From contig JAIOPJ010000020.1 in the NCBI GenBank assembly GCA_021413975.1, positions 1 to 57,974 on the forward strand: DNA of 57,974 nucleotides. The letters are read 5' to 3'. This DNA comes from Gemmatimonadota bacterium. Its GTDB lineage: Bacteria; Gemmatimonadota; Gemmatimonadetes; Gemmatimonadales; Gemmatimonadaceae. Below the pieces are notes generated by a model. The model was not told the origin of the DNA. It did not search any database and saw only the letters and a program-made list of their open reading frames with translations. How positions within the stretch are numbered: the first letter of the stretch is position 1; each line of letters opens with the position of its first letter. A program made the translations under genes and the position numbers. Shown piece by piece: positions 1-9,485 of this stretch.

Positions 1-28
1 GACCCCCGGAGTGTTTACACACCCGTTC

Positions 29-1402
29 TCAGGATTGCCGCACCCAGCGCAACAGCTCGCGCAGCGACGGCCGCTTCCCGTACATGAGCAGGCCCACGCG
101 ATAGATCCGGGCCGCGAACCAGATCGCCGCCAGCGCCGCGAGCGCGACCCCCGCCAACGACGCCAGCACCGTGAGCACCGGCACCGGCGTCGCGGTCATG
201 CGCATGGGCATGATGATCGGCGCCGAGAACGGGATCAGGCTCATCACCTCGGCCAGGCGGCCCGTGGGATTGGTCATGACCGGCTGCACGAAGATGATCG
301 AGAAGACGAGCATCATCATCACCGGCTGCACCGCCTGGCTCGCCTCTTCCTGCGTGCCGACCATCGCACCGACCGCGGCGAAGAGCGCGGCGTAGAAGGT
401 GTAGCCCAGGAGGAAGAAGAGCAGCAGCGCGACGATCGTGAACGGCTCGATGGTGGGGAAGGCGAACCCGGCCGGCATCGCGCCCGCCGAGGCTGCGGCG
501 GGGCCCGCGATAGCGCCGACCAGCTTCATGCGTTCGCCCCAGAAGAAGAGTCCGCTCGCGATCCAGATGCCGAACTGCGTCAGTCCCACCGCCCCCACGC
601 CTATCACCTTGCCGGCGAGGAGGATGTCGGGCTTCACGCTGGCGAGGATCACCTCGGCGACGCGCGTGGTCTTCTCCTCGAGCACGCCGCGCAGGATCTG
701 CTGGCCGTAGAGGATGATCGCGACGTAGAGCGTGAAGGCGATCACGAACCCGAAGATCGCGCCACCGATCCCGGAGCCGCCCTTGCCGGTGTCGGTGATC
801 CGTTCCGCGTCGAGATTCACCTTCAGGCGCGTGATCGAATCGGCCGCCGAGGCGGTCACTCCGGCGGTCTCGAGTCGGAGGCCGAGCAGGGCGCTGCGCA
901 GCGAGTTCTCCAGCTGCTCGTTCTCCCCGACCGACGACGCATTGCGGCCCGCGTAGCGCGCCCGGCCGCTGCGGACGGTCGCGGAGTCGAGGATCAGGTA
1001 GCCCGAGAGCTTCTTGGCCATGACGTCGAGCACGAGCGTCGACTCGGCGGCCGCGAGGCCCTCGGCGCTCACCGTGTCGACTCGCACGAGCTTGACCGGT
1101 GCTGCCGGCGCCTCTGGTGCCCCTGGCGTGGCCAGCGAGGTGTCGGCGACGGCCGGGAGGGCCGCGCCGCGCCGCGGTTCGGCGATCCGCTGAGCCACGC
1201 GGGCACCGAGCCCCATGCCGGTCGCGTCCACCACCCGGAGGTCGGCGACCTTCGCGTCGCGGATGTTCCGCACCGAGAGGTAGGCCGGCAGGATCATCAC
1301 CACCGCGAAGAAGACCGGACCGAAGACGGTCACGATCACGAACCACTTGTTGCGGACGCGCTCGATGTACTCGCGCCGGATGACCGCGAAGAGCTTACCC
1401 AT
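29..1402 (-). CDS. ABC-2 type transporter permease (NatB-like)
   Basis: Membrane subunit of an ATP-driven exporter in the inner membrane, 457 aa. The N-terminus carries a basic stretch and then the first transmembrane helix (about residues 20-42). A long extracytoplasmic region of about 170 residues follows, then a block of five or so hydrophobic helices (about residues 210-430). This is the usual NatB/ABC-2 layout. The start codon overlaps the end of the ATPase gene by 8 nt, so the two are translationally coupled and form one transporter. NatAB exports sodium in Bacillus, but the substrate cannot be read from this sequence. Family assignment is firm, substrate unknown. Confidence 0.88.
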   Translation of the reverse strand: MGKLFAVIRREYIERVRNKWFVIVTVFGPVFFAVVMILPAYLSVRNIRDAKVADLRVVDATGMGLGARVAQRIAEPRRGAALPAVADTSLATPGAPEAPAAPVKLVRVDTVSAEGLAAAESTLVLDVMAKKLSGYLILDSATVRSGRARYAGRNASSVGENEQLENSLRSALLGLRLETAGVTASAADSITRLKVNLDAERITDTGKGGSGIGGAIFGFVIAFTLYVAIILYGQQILRGVLEEKTTRVAEVILASVKPDILLAGKVIGVGAVGLTQFGIWIASGLFFWGERMKLVGAIAGPAAASAGAMPAGFAFPTIEPFTIVALLLFFLLGYTFYAALFAAVGAMVGTQEEASQAVQPVMMMLVFSIIFVQPVMTNPTGRLAEVMSLIPFSAPIIMPMRMTATPVPVLTVLASLAGVALAALAAIWFAARIYRVGLLMYGKRPSLRELLRWVRQS

Positions 1403-2360
1403 GGCCGCTCATCCCCTCTTCGACGCCCTTGGCGCCGACACGTTGCAGGAAGATCTGGTGCAGCGACGGCTGCACCCGCTCGAATCGGTTGATCCGCGCG
1501 CCGGTCTCGAGCACTCGGCGCAGCAGTGTCTGCGAGTCGGCCCCCACGGCGAGCTCGACTTCGAAGAACCGGCTCTGGTCGTCCACGCGCTCCACGAGCG
1601 CCGTGTCGTGCAGCACCGCCATGACCTCGGGCGAGGCGCTGCCGTCGAGCGAGAGCGCCACCGTGCGCCCGGCGTTCTCGGCCTTCACCGACGCGACCGT
1701 GCCGTCGAGCACCTTCTCGCCGCGCGCGATGATGCAGACCGAGTCGCAGAGCCGTTCGGCGTTGTCCATGAGGTGCGTCGAGAAGATCACGGTCTTGCCG
1801 CGGCGCTTGAGCTCGACCACCGTGTCCTTGAGGGCCTGGGCGTTGATCGGATCGAGCCCGCTGAAGGGCTCGTCGAGGATCACGAGATCGGGGTCGTGCA
1901 GCAGTGTCCCGATGAACTGGGCCTTCTGCTGCATGCCGCGGGAGAGCTCCTCGACCTTCGACTTGCCCCAGTCCTTCTCCGCGGACTTGAGCGAGAGGCG
2001 CTCGAGCCATTCGTCGATCCGCTTGTCGGCGGTGCGCCGATCCACGCCCTTGAGCTCGGCGAGGAACCGCAGCACGTCGCGCACGGTCATCTTCTTGTAG
2101 AGTCCGCGCTCCTCGGGCAGGTAGCCGAGCCGGTCGAGGATCGCGCCGTCGGTGCACGGACGGCCGAGGAGGTGGATCGAACCCGTGTCGGGCCCGATGA
2201 TGTTGAGGATCATCCGGATCGTGGTCGTCTTGCCGGCGCCATTGGGCCCGAGCAGTCCGTAGACCGCGCCGCGCGGGACCGCGAGGCTCAGGTCACGGAC
2301 CGCCACATGCTCAGCGTAGCGCTTGGAGATGCCCCGGATGTCGATCGCGAGTTCGGTCAT
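1395..2360 (-). CDS. ABC transporter ATP-binding protein (NatA-like)
   Basis: ATPase subunit, 321 aa, partner of the permease it overlaps by 8 nt. It shows a Walker A (GPNGAGKTTT), a signature motif in the variant form LSRGM, a Walker B with LVILDEPFSGLD, and the switch histidine in FSTHLM. A C-terminal extension of about 90 residues, as in CcmA/NatA-type ATPases, follows the nucleotide-binding domain. The start is ATG at 2360 (MTELAIDIRG), where homology to the family begins; the frame stays open further upstream, but that stretch is antisense to the wtpA gene and looks non-coding. It is divergent from wtpA, 79 bp away. Confidence 0.9.
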   Translation of the reverse strand: MTELAIDIRGISKRYAEHVAVRDLSLAVPRGAVYGLLGPNGAGKTTTIRMILNIIGPDTGSIHLLGRPCTDGAILDRLGYLPEERGLYKKMTVRDVLRFLAELKGVDRRTADKRIDEWLERLSLKSAEKDWGKSKVEELSRGMQQKAQFIGTLLHDPDLVILDEPFSGLDPINAQALKDTVVELKRRGKTVIFSTHLMDNAERLCDSVCIIARGEKVLDGTVASVKAENAGRTVALSLDGSASPEVMAVLHDTALVERVDDQSRFFEVELAVGADSQTLLRRVLETGARINRFERVQPSLHQIFLQRVGAKGVEEGMSGHG

Positions 2361-2439
2361 CGGTGGTCGAGGGGAAGGAAGCAGGAAATATAGGGGCAGG
2401 GGCTGGTGTGGGTGCCCTCGCCTCGCGACACTACGGGCC

Positions 2440-3411
2440 ATGCGTGCCCAGTGCTTCACCCTCGCGGCGATCGCGTTCCTGCTTGGCTGCGGCGGCGCCG
2501 AGCGGGCCGGCGGCGAGCGCGTGCTGGTGGTCTTCAACGCCGGCAGCCTGGCGCGACCGATCCGCGCGGCGCTCGACACCTTCGCCGCGCGCGAGGGGGT
2601 GCGGGTCGAGCAGGAGAGCGCCGGCTCGCTCGAGACCGCGCGCAAGCTCACCGAGCTCGGCAAGGTGCCCGATGTCGTCGCGCTCGCCGACGCCGAGGTC
2701 TTCCCGCGCTATCTCATGCCCGCGCAGGTGGACGGGTACGTGGAGTTCGCCCGCAACCGGATGGTGCTCGCGTACACCGATCGGTCGCGCTTCGCGGCCG
2801 AGATGGCTCCGGACACCTGGTGGCGGATCCTGCTGCGGCCGGGCGTGGAGACCGGGCGCTCCGACCCGCAGCTCGATCCCAACGGGTACCGCAGCATGCT
2901 GGTCTGGCAGCTCGCCGAGCGGCACTACGGGGAGCCGGGGCTCGCGTCGCGGCTCGAAGCGGCGAGTCCATCACGCAACGTGCGGCCCAAGGAGGCCGAC
3001 CTGATCGGACTCCTTCAGGCGGGGGAGTTCGACTACATCTGGTCGTACGAGTCGATCGCGCGGGCGATCGGTCTGCGGTATGTGCTGTTGTCGGAGGCGG
3101 TCGACCTGAGCACGCCCGACTCGGCCGCAGCGTACGCGCTCGCGGTCACCACGGTGCGGGGAGCGCGCGCCGGTGACTCGGTCACGTTCCGCGGTGCGCC
3201 GATCGTGTACGCCTTCGCGGTTCCGATTGGCGCGCCGCATGCGGAACTGGCGGCGCGTTTCGCGGCCTTCCTGCTCTCCGACGCGGGGCGCGTGATCCTG
3301 CAGCGCGAGGGACTGGATGCGGTGGATGCCCCCATCGCGCGCGGCACGCGGGCCCCATGGATGCCGGCGCCGCCGGACACGACGTCGGTCGGCGCCCGGA
3401 AGCCTCGATGA
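2440..3411 (+). CDS. wtpA: Tungstate/molybdate ABC transporter substrate-binding lipoprotein
   Basis: Binds oxyanion outside the inner membrane and hands it to the permease encoded next. 323 aa. The N-terminus is a lipoprotein signal ending LLGC with the lipidated cysteine at residue 17. WtpA-family hallmarks are visible: FNAGSL near the mature N-terminus, a GS-containing loop followed by ARKLTELGK, PDVVALAD, and DPNGYRS. The start ATG at 2440 is chosen because the lipobox follows at the right distance; the frame is open upstream but without signal character. The stop overlaps the permease start (ATGA). WtpA proteins bind tungstate and molybdate; which is preferred here is not readable. Confidence 0.85.
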   Translation: MRAQCFTLAAIAFLLGCGGAERAGGERVLVVFNAGSLARPIRAALDTFAAREGVRVEQESAGSLETARKLTELGKVPDVVALADAEVFPRYLMPAQVDGYVEFARNRMVLAYTDRSRFAAEMAPDTWWRILLRPGVETGRSDPQLDPNGYRSMLVWQLAERHYGEPGLASRLEAASPSRNVRPKEADLIGLLQAGEFDYIWSYESIARAIGLRYVLLSEAVDLSTPDSAAAYALAVTTVRGARAGDSVTFRGAPIVYAFAVPIGAPHAELAARFAAFLLSDAGRVILQREGLDAVDAPIARGTRAPWMPAPPDTTSVGARKPR

Positions 3412-4208
3412 CGTCTGACTCGCGGTTGGTGCCGCGCCTGCTGAGCGTCCTCGCCGCGCTCGCCGGCTCACTGCTGCTGCTCTTCTTGGCCGCGCCCCTC
3501 GTGGAGCTCGTCGGCACCAGCGGCGGTGAGGGCCTCCGCCGCCTCGGCGCCGACGCCGAGCTGCGCGACTCGCTCCTGCTCACCGCGCTCTGCGCCACGA
3601 CCGCCACGCTCGTCGGCGTGCTCGGCGCGACGCCGCTCGCCTACCTGCTCGCGCGGCGCGAGTTCCCCGGGCGCGCCGTGCTCGCCGCCATCCTCGACCT
3701 GCCGCTGCTCATCCCGCATCCGGTCGCCGGCATCGCGCTGCTGCTCCTGCTCGGACGCGAGAGCGCCCTCGGTGGTGCCGCTCTCGGGGTGGGGCTCCGC
3801 ATCGTCGGCACGCCCATAGGCATCATCGCCGCGATGCTCTTCGTCTCGGCGCCACTCTTCGTGAGCGGTGCGCGTGAGGCGTTCGCCAAGGTCGATCCGC
3901 GCTACGAGGGCGTCGCGCGCACGCTCGGCGACACGCCCTGGCGCGCGTTCTACCGCGTGACGTTGCCACTCGCCAGCCGCGGGCTCCTCGCGTCGTCGGT
4001 GGTGATGTGGGCGCGCGCCGTCAGTGAGTTCGGCGCGATCGTCATCCTCACCTACAACCCCAAGGTCGCGAGCGTCCTGAGCTACGATCGCTTCACGAGC
4101 TACGGCCTCAGCGAGGCGCTGCCGGTCGCCGCGGCCCTCGCGCTGCTGGCCCTGCTGCCCCTCACGATCCTGCGCGCATTGCGGGCCGAGTCGAGGAGCG
4201 AGCGATGA
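3408..4208 (+). CDS. wtpB: Tungstate/molybdate ABC transporter permease
   Basis: Inner-membrane channel subunit, 266 aa, with about six hydrophobic helices. The EAA loop that contacts the ATPase is recognisable around GVARTLGDTPWRAFYRVTLP (residues about 180-199). It begins with an ATGA overlap with the binding protein and ends with an ATGA overlap with the ATPase, so all three are one operon. The start (MTSDSRL) is fixed by that overlap; the frame is open further upstream inside wtpA. ModB and WtpB permeases are closely alike, so the name follows the WtpA-type binding protein. Confidence 0.85.
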   Translation: MTSDSRLVPRLLSVLAALAGSLLLLFLAAPLVELVGTSGGEGLRRLGADAELRDSLLLTALCATTATLVGVLGATPLAYLLARREFPGRAVLAAILDLPLLIPHPVAGIALLLLLGRESALGGAALGVGLRIVGTPIGIIAAMLFVSAPLFVSGAREAFAKVDPRYEGVARTLGDTPWRAFYRVTLPLASRGLLASSVVMWARAVSEFGAIVILTYNPKVASVLSYDRFTSYGLSEALPVAAALALLALLPLTILRALRAESRSER

Positions 4209-5284
4209 TCCGGCTCGAGAGCATCGATGCGCGGAAAGGGCGTTTCACGCTCGCCGATGTGAGCTTCTCACTCGAGAAGGGGAGCTTCGGCGTCGTGATC
4301 GGGCCCGCCGGCTCGGGGAAGACGACCCTGCTCGAGGTCGTCGCCGGCCTGCTCCCGCCGAGCGCCGGCACGCTCCGGCTCGACGGCACCGACGCACGCG
4401 GCCTCGCGCCCGAATCGCGCGGGGTGGGGCTCGTCTATCAACACGCCTTCCTATTTCCGCACCTCTCGGTGCGCGAGAACGTCGCATACGGCGCGGCCGA
4501 CCCCGAGACGCTCGAGGAGGCCGCCGAGCGCATGGGAGTCACGCCGCTCTTCACGCGCGAGGTGCGCGGACTCTCGGGCGGCGAGCGTCAGCTGGTCGCG
4601 CTCGCGCGCGCACTCGCCCGGCGGCCGCGCCTGCTCCTGCTCGACGAGCCGTTCAGCGCGCTCGACCCGCGCCGCCGTGCGGTCATCCGTCGCGAGGTGC
4701 GCGCGCTCCACCGCGAGTGGGGGCTCACCACCCTGCAGGTCACGCACGACTTCGCCGAGGCCGGCATGCTCGGCGACCAGGCGATCCTCCTCGATGGCGG
4801 TCGCGTCCTGCAGTCGGGGACGCCCGCCGAGGTCTTCCGCCGGCCGGCCTCGCCCTACGTGGCCGAGTTCCTTGGTGCCGAGAACGTGCTCGGCGGCGTG
4901 GCGCGCGATCTGGGAGAGGCCGCACCCGACTGGATCGACAGTGCGCCGGGCGAGTTCGCCCATGGGCATCGCGCCTTCGCGTTCGAGACCGACGGCCTCA
5001 CGCTCTATGCCGTGGGGGACTTCGCATCCGGGGCGGGGCATGCGGTGATCCGCGCCGAGGAGATCACCATCGCGCGCGACCAGTCACACGACTCGGCGCG
5101 CAATCGGTTCGCCGGCCGAGTGCTCGAGGTCGCGACGCTCGGCGCGCTCACGCGTGTGACGATTGACGTCCGCGGCACTCCGCTCGTCGCGGCGCTGACG
5201 ACGCGCTCTGCGACGGAGCTGGGGATCGTGCCGGGCCTGGCGGTGGTGGCGACGTTCAAGGCGATGGCGGTGCATCTCTGCTGA
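4205..5284 (+). CDS. wtpC: Tungstate/molybdate ABC transporter ATP-binding protein
   Basis: Energises oxyanion import, 359 aa, cytoplasmic face of the membrane. It shows Walker A (GPAGSGKTT, near residue 36), Q-loop in YQHAFLFPHL, signature LSGGERQ, and Walker B plus D-loop in LLLLDEPFSALD. The last 130 residues form a regulatory region of the kind that carries TOBE/MOP domains in ModC/WtpC. Last gene of the three-gene operon, overlapping the permease by 4 nt. Its stop lies 11 bp from the convergent end of the methyltransferase gene on the other strand. Confidence 0.86.
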   Translation: MIRLESIDARKGRFTLADVSFSLEKGSFGVVIGPAGSGKTTLLEVVAGLLPPSAGTLRLDGTDARGLAPESRGVGLVYQHAFLFPHLSVRENVAYGAADPETLEEAAERMGVTPLFTREVRGLSGGERQLVALARALARRPRLLLLDEPFSALDPRRRAVIRREVRALHREWGLTTLQVTHDFAEAGMLGDQAILLDGGRVLQSGTPAEVFRRPASPYVAEFLGAENVLGGVARDLGEAAPDWIDSAPGEFAHGHRAFAFETDGLTLYAVGDFASGAGHAVIRAEEITIARDQSHDSARNRFAGRVLEVATLGALTRVTIDVRGTPLVAALTTRSATELGIVPGLAVVATFKAMAVHLC

Positions 5285-5295
5285 GCGGGACGCGC

Positions 5296-6048
5296 TCAGG
5301 TCCTCCGCCGCGCGACGACCAGTGCCGAACTCCCGAACGGCGGATGCGAGTCCCCGAGTAGTCGTTGCTCGATCCGCGACACCGCGAGCGCGGCCGCGTT
5401 GAACGGGCCGAACGGCACCGCGGGCGGCTTCGGCTCCGGTCGTACGACGCGCTCGACCCGCGCGACGATCCATTTGAGGATCGCGAGCCAGGAGAAGAAA
5501 TAGCGCGACTCGACGATCTCCAGCCCCGGCTCGCTCAGCAACGCCTCGAGTTCGGCCAACCGGTACCGACGGACGTGGTGGTTGAGGTCGTCATGTGCGG
5601 TCCAGAGCGACTGGAACGCGGGTACCGTCGCGACGAACCAGCCGCCGGGAGCGAGCCGACGCGCGAGTTCGCTCACCACGGGGCGCGGATCGTCGATGTG
5701 CTCGAGCACGTCGAGCGCGACGATCAGGCGGTAGCGCCCGGCCTCCTTCGGGTCGGGCACGAGCGGATCGGTGCTGATGCGACTCCGCCAAGGGCCGGCG
5801 GGATCGAGCAGCCGCGCGTCGGGTTCGATGCCATGCGGCGTGCCGTAGCGCTCGAGCACGGGGAAGAAGAGTCCGTCCCCGCAGCCGAAGTCGAGCAGTT
5901 CACCGTCGCGCCCGTCGCCTGCCACGCCGCTCCCGCGGCCCGCGCCGAGCAAGCGCCGGAGCAGTCGGTCGAGCGCCTCCTCGCGCGCGCGCCACCACCA
6001 GTGCGCACGGTAGAGCTCGGCGTACCGCGCGCCGTAGCCCTCGTCCAT
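5296..6048 (-). CDS. Class I SAM-dependent methyltransferase
   Basis: Predicted methyltransferase of 250 aa. SAM-binding motif I is LLDFGCGDGLFF (residues about 50-61), followed by an acidic residue at the end of the next strand and a LIVALDVLEHI motif typical of UbiE/Methyltransf_11 members. A hydrophobic stretch near the C-terminus (SRYFFSWLAILKWIV) suggests membrane association. The start ATG at 6048 shares one base with the stop of the glycosyltransferase gene (TGATG), so the upstream open frame is ignored. Last gene of a four-gene surface-glycan cluster; substrate probably a lipid or sugar intermediate, by context only. Confidence 0.82.
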   Translation of the reverse strand: MDEGYGARYAELYRAHWWWRAREEALDRLLRRLLGAGRGSGVAGDGRDGELLDFGCGDGLFFPVLERYGTPHGIEPDARLLDPAGPWRSRISTDPLVPDPKEAGRYRLIVALDVLEHIDDPRPVVSELARRLAPGGWFVATVPAFQSLWTAHDDLNHHVRRYRLAELEALLSEPGLEIVESRYFFSWLAILKWIVARVERVVRPEPKPPAVPFGPFNAAALAVSRIEQRLLGDSHPPFGSSALVVARRRT

Positions 6049-6998
6049 CAGCCCGTCCCGTCGTTCGCGCGTCCGACGATGCGATCGACCAGGTAGACCG
6101 GTCGCCGCTTCACTTCCTCGTAGATGCGCCCCACGTACTCGCCGATGATCCAGAGCGAGAGGAGGATCATCCCGCCGACCAGCGTGCCGAGCACCGTCAG
6201 CGCCGTGAAGCCTTGTGGCGAACGGCCGAGCACGAGCTTGGCGTAGATCGCGAAGAGCGAGAAGGCGATCGACCCGAGGAGCGTGATGCCTCCGGCCACG
6301 CCGATGAATCGCAGCGGCGCGGTGGAGAAGGCGAACGCGCCGTCGAGCGCGAGGCCGATCAACCGACGCAGCGAGTACTTGCTCACGCCGGCAGCGCGCG
6401 CGGCCCGTTCCACCTCGAGGCCCGTCTGCCTGAAGCCCACCCAACTGCGCAGTCCGCGCAGGTAGCGCTGGCGCTCCGGCAGGTCCCGCACCGCCTCGAT
6501 CGCGCGGCGCGACAGCACGGCGAAGTCCCCGGCGTCGGCCGGGAGCGCGATCTTCGAGAGCGAAGCGATGATGCGGTAGGCGACATGGTAGCTCGCGCGC
6601 AGCCAGATCGGTTCCTTGCGACGCGTACGGCGCACGTACACGACGTCGTATCCCTCGTCGAGTCGCGCGAGCAGAGCCGGCAGCGCTTCCGGCGGATCCT
6701 GCAGGTCGCCATCCATGAGCAGCATGACGTCGCCGCGCGCGTGGTCGAAGGCCGCGGTGAGGGCGGCCTGGTGCCCGAAGTTCCGCGAGAGGACCACCAC
6801 CGCGATGCGCGGGTCCTTGCGCGCGGCCTCCTCGAGCAACGCGAGCGACCGGTCGCGGCTCCCGTCGTCCACGAGCAGGAGTTCGTGCGGCCCGCCGGGT
6901 GTCGCGTCGAGCACTGCGCCCACGCGCTGGAGGAGGGCGGGGATCACCTCCTCCTCGTTGTGGATCGGGATCGCGATCGTGACGCGGCGTGAACTCAC
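6048..6998 (-). CDS. Family 2 glycosyltransferase, GtrB/DPM1-like
   Basis: Predicted polyprenyl-phosphate glycosyltransferase, 316 aa. The N-terminal GT-A domain starts with VTIAIPIHNEEEVIPALL, has LLLVDDGSRD, the aromatic-anchored SRNFGHQAALT, and the metal-binding DxD-type MDGDLQDPP. Two C-terminal transmembrane helices (about residues 215-285) are the GtrB/ArnC layout. Such enzymes load a sugar onto undecaprenyl phosphate for transfer on the outer face of the membrane. The start is GTG at 6998, giving a 4-nt GTGA overlap with the upstream methyltransferase; an ATG 111 nt further upstream would add a stretch with no family resemblance. Confidence 0.88.
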   Translation of the reverse strand: MSSRRVTIAIPIHNEEEVIPALLQRVGAVLDATPGGPHELLLVDDGSRDRSLALLEEAARKDPRIAVVVLSRNFGHQAALTAAFDHARGDVMLLMDGDLQDPPEALPALLARLDEGYDVVYVRRTRRKEPIWLRASYHVAYRIIASLSKIALPADAGDFAVLSRRAIEAVRDLPERQRYLRGLRSWVGFRQTGLEVERAARAAGVSKYSLRRLIGLALDGAFAFSTAPLRFIGVAGGITLLGSIAFSLFAIYAKLVLGRSPQGFTALTVLGTLVGGMILLSLWIIGEYVGRIYEEVKRRPVYLVDRIVGRANDGTG

Positions 6999-7606
6999 TT
7001 GGGGACTCCGTGGAAGTAGACCATCCACCAGAGCGGGATGCCTGGCAACCCGAGGGGGTAGACCTCGAGATGCCGCTCCTCGAGGTGCTGCGTGAAGAGA
7101 CGCCGCCACTCGGCGATCGGGCGAGCGTGCCGGCCGCGGTCGAGCCGCGCCAGTGCGCGCGCGGGGGAGAGGCCGTCAGGGAGGACGAGGTCGAGCACGT
7201 GCACGCCGCCGCCGGGCGCGACGAGGCGCGCCATGCGCGCGAGCAACGACGAGGTGACGTCGTCCGGCAGGTGATGCATGAGCGAGTTGGCGAAGACGCA
7301 GTCGAACTTCTCGTTCGGCAGCACCGTCTCGTCGGCGACGTCGCCGACGACGAAACGGCCCTTGAAGCGCGCCGAGGCCGTGGCGATGTAGTCGGCGTTG
7401 ATGTCGATCCCGACGTAGTCGGAGCCCGCGAAGGCGCGCGCGTTCGTGCCCGGCCCGCAGCCCACGTCGAGCACGCGCCGCACCGTCGAGAGGTCCACGC
7501 GCTGAAGGAACGGCTTCAGCTTGTTGCCCGCGAACGGTGCCTGGAGCGTGCCGTAGACGATCGGCATCTCCAGCAGGCGATCGGCGACCTTGCGGAGCGG
7601 GTTCAT
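6995..7606 (-). CDS. Class I SAM-dependent methyltransferase
   Basis: Small methyltransferase of 203 aa. Motif I is VLDVGCGPGTNARAF (residues about 44-58), followed by YVGIDIN with the acidic residue expected to bind the SAM ribose, and a motif IV-like region FDCVFANSLMHHL. The C-terminus is hydrophobic and aromatic (IPLWWMVYFHGVPK), suggesting a lipid-like substrate. It overlaps the glycosyltransferase by 4 nt and follows the membrane protein gene after 25 bp, in the same operon. The methyl acceptor is unknown. Confidence 0.84.
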   Translation of the reverse strand: MNPLRKVADRLLEMPIVYGTLQAPFAGNKLKPFLQRVDLSTVRRVLDVGCGPGTNARAFAGSDYVGIDINADYIATASARFKGRFVVGDVADETVLPNEKFDCVFANSLMHHLPDDVTSSLLARMARLVAPGGGVHVLDLVLPDGLSPARALARLDRGRHARPIAEWRRLFTQHLEERHLEVYPLGLPGIPLWWMVYFHGVPK

Positions 7607-7631
7607 CGGAGGGCCAGCGCGGAAGGGACGA

Positions 7632-9485
7632 TCAGCGCCACAGGACGAGGTATCCCGGGAAGTCGCGCTGCGAGGAGTAGGTGCGCCGCAACGAGTCGAC
7701 CACGGCCAGGGTGAGTGCCGGAGAGAACTGCGCGTTCTTCTTGACGACGACGACCTTGGCCTCGAGCGCGGCGATCCGGTCCACGAGCGAGATGCTGTTC
7801 TGCGCCGGACCGTCGAGGAAGTCGAAGAAGGTGCGCGTCCGGTTGGGCAGTCCGCTTAGGAAATATATCTCCGGCGCGTCGGGGCCCGCCCAGATCGGTC
7901 CGCCAACCGCCTTCTCCTGCACGAGCCTGATCACGCCCTCGTAGACGACCGACTCCAGCGGCTCCACGCGCAGGCCGCTGCGCGGCAGGTCGAGCGCGGC
8001 GATGTTCATGCTCGGGGCGAAGCCGAGCCCGCGGCTGCCGGGCGAACCAGGCACGACGCGCACGAGGCCGAACGTGAGCAGGAAGCCGAGCGCGACGAAC
8101 TGCAGCGCGCTCGAGACCCGGTCGGCCACCCGCACGAGCGCGACCGCCGCGATGATCGACACCGGGAGCGCGTACAGCGTGTAGATGGGAGCGGCGAACG
8201 GGAACTCGACGAGGGCCGCGCTCACGGCCATGCAGGCGAGGGTGATCGCGGCGCCGGTGTTGCGCTCCGATTCCTCCGTCCCATGCGCGCGACTCGCGAT
8301 GACGGCTCCCTCGAGCGCGACGAAGAACAGGAGCCCCCAGGCGGACATCCACCCGAACTGATAGGCCCGGATGGAAGTCCCCGAGACGAGCACGATCGCG
8401 CCGAACCAGAGTGCGGCGAGCACCGGGACAGCGCGCCGCGCTGCCCCGCGCGTCGAGGGCACCCAGAGCAGGAGGCCGAGCGGGACGAAGAAGAGCAGCG
8501 ACGCGATCGACGGCGGCCGCATCGACGCGAACGTCACGCGACGGAACGGCGTGACGAAGACGCCTTCGAGCAGCGTCGGCAGCGCACCGAGCGCGGCCTG
8601 GATCGCGAGATACGTCAGGACGGGTACGGCGGCGCCCATCAGGAACGGTGCGAGCCGCGCAGCGAGCGCGCGCCAGCGCTCACGGTCGGGAACCGTCGTT
8701 CGCTGGGCGATCCGTGCGGCCAGTCCCAGCGCGAGCACCGCCGTGGGAACCACGAAGCGGAGCAGCTCGCGATCCGCGCCGCCGGCGACGCGACCGAGCG
8801 CGAGCACGGCCAGCAGCAGGAGGGCGGGAATGACCCACGCGAACGAGCCACGTCTCAGCGCCGGTCGGTCCGTCGGGGCAGGCGCCGCCGCCGGTTCGCC
8901 CGGCGCGATCTCCGCGGCGACGAGTGCCAGGCCGCCCCCCATGAGCACGAAGATGCCGGTGAGTTTGAAGAGGAAGGCCACGCCACCCATCGCCCCGGCG
9001 ATCACGAGCCACCGCGCCTGCGCCGTCTCGTGCCAGCGCACCAACGCGAGCGCCGCGAACGTCGCGAGGAACAGGATGTACCAGGATGGGATCGGAGCAG
9101 GATAGTTCGGGACGCTCCACACGAACGCCGTCAGCGCGGCCAGTCCGGCGCCGACCGGAGGCGTGAACCGCAGGAGCACGCGGTACATCGCGCCGAGCCA
9201 GAGCAGGGCGCAGAGGAACAGCGGCACCCGCATCGCGATGCTGCTCACCGGAAGCACGGCGAACACGGCCGCGTTGATGTAACTCAAGAGCCCGGTGTAG
9301 ATCTCCGTGAAGTCGCGGTGCGGCACCTCACCGGCCAGTACGCGCTCGGCCGATTGCCCGAGCGCCCCTTCATCATGCGGGTACCAGCCGTCGCGCAGCA
9401 CCGAGCCGAGGATCAGGGCGCCGATCACGAGCACGGCGATCATGACGACGCGCGCGGATGGGCGAGGCAGGCGATCTGGCGTCAT
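7632..9485 (-). CDS. Polytopic membrane protein, GT-C glycosyltransferase-like
   Basis: Integral membrane protein of 617 aa with a short N-terminal helix (residues about 12-32) and about a dozen further helices. The first extracytoplasmic loop contains WYPHDEGALGQSAERVLAG and HRDFTEIY; an acidic residue in this loop is the usual catalytic feature of ArnT/PMT-type GT-C enzymes that use polyprenyl-phosphate sugars. First gene of a four-gene operon with a GtrB-like enzyme, so the two could make and use a lipid-linked sugar. GT-C membership rests on topology and this loop only; it could be another glycan-related membrane protein. Confidence 0.75.
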   Translation of the reverse strand: MTPDRLPRPSARVVMIAVLVIGALILGSVLRDGWYPHDEGALGQSAERVLAGEVPHRDFTEIYTGLLSYINAAVFAVLPVSSIAMRVPLFLCALLWLGAMYRVLLRFTPPVGAGLAALTAFVWSVPNYPAPIPSWYILFLATFAALALVRWHETAQARWLVIAGAMGGVAFLFKLTGIFVLMGGGLALVAAEIAPGEPAAAPAPTDRPALRRGSFAWVIPALLLLAVLALGRVAGGADRELLRFVVPTAVLALGLAARIAQRTTVPDRERWRALAARLAPFLMGAAVPVLTYLAIQAALGALPTLLEGVFVTPFRRVTFASMRPPSIASLLFFVPLGLLLWVPSTRGAARRAVPVLAALWFGAIVLVSGTSIRAYQFGWMSAWGLLFFVALEGAVIASRAHGTEESERNTGAAITLACMAVSAALVEFPFAAPIYTLYALPVSIIAAVALVRVADRVSSALQFVALGFLLTFGLVRVVPGSPGSRGLGFAPSMNIAALDLPRSGLRVEPLESVVYEGVIRLVQEKAVGGPIWAGPDAPEIYFLSGLPNRTRTFFDFLDGPAQNSISLVDRIAALEAKVVVVKKNAQFSPALTLAVVDSLRRTYSSQRDFPGYLVLWR

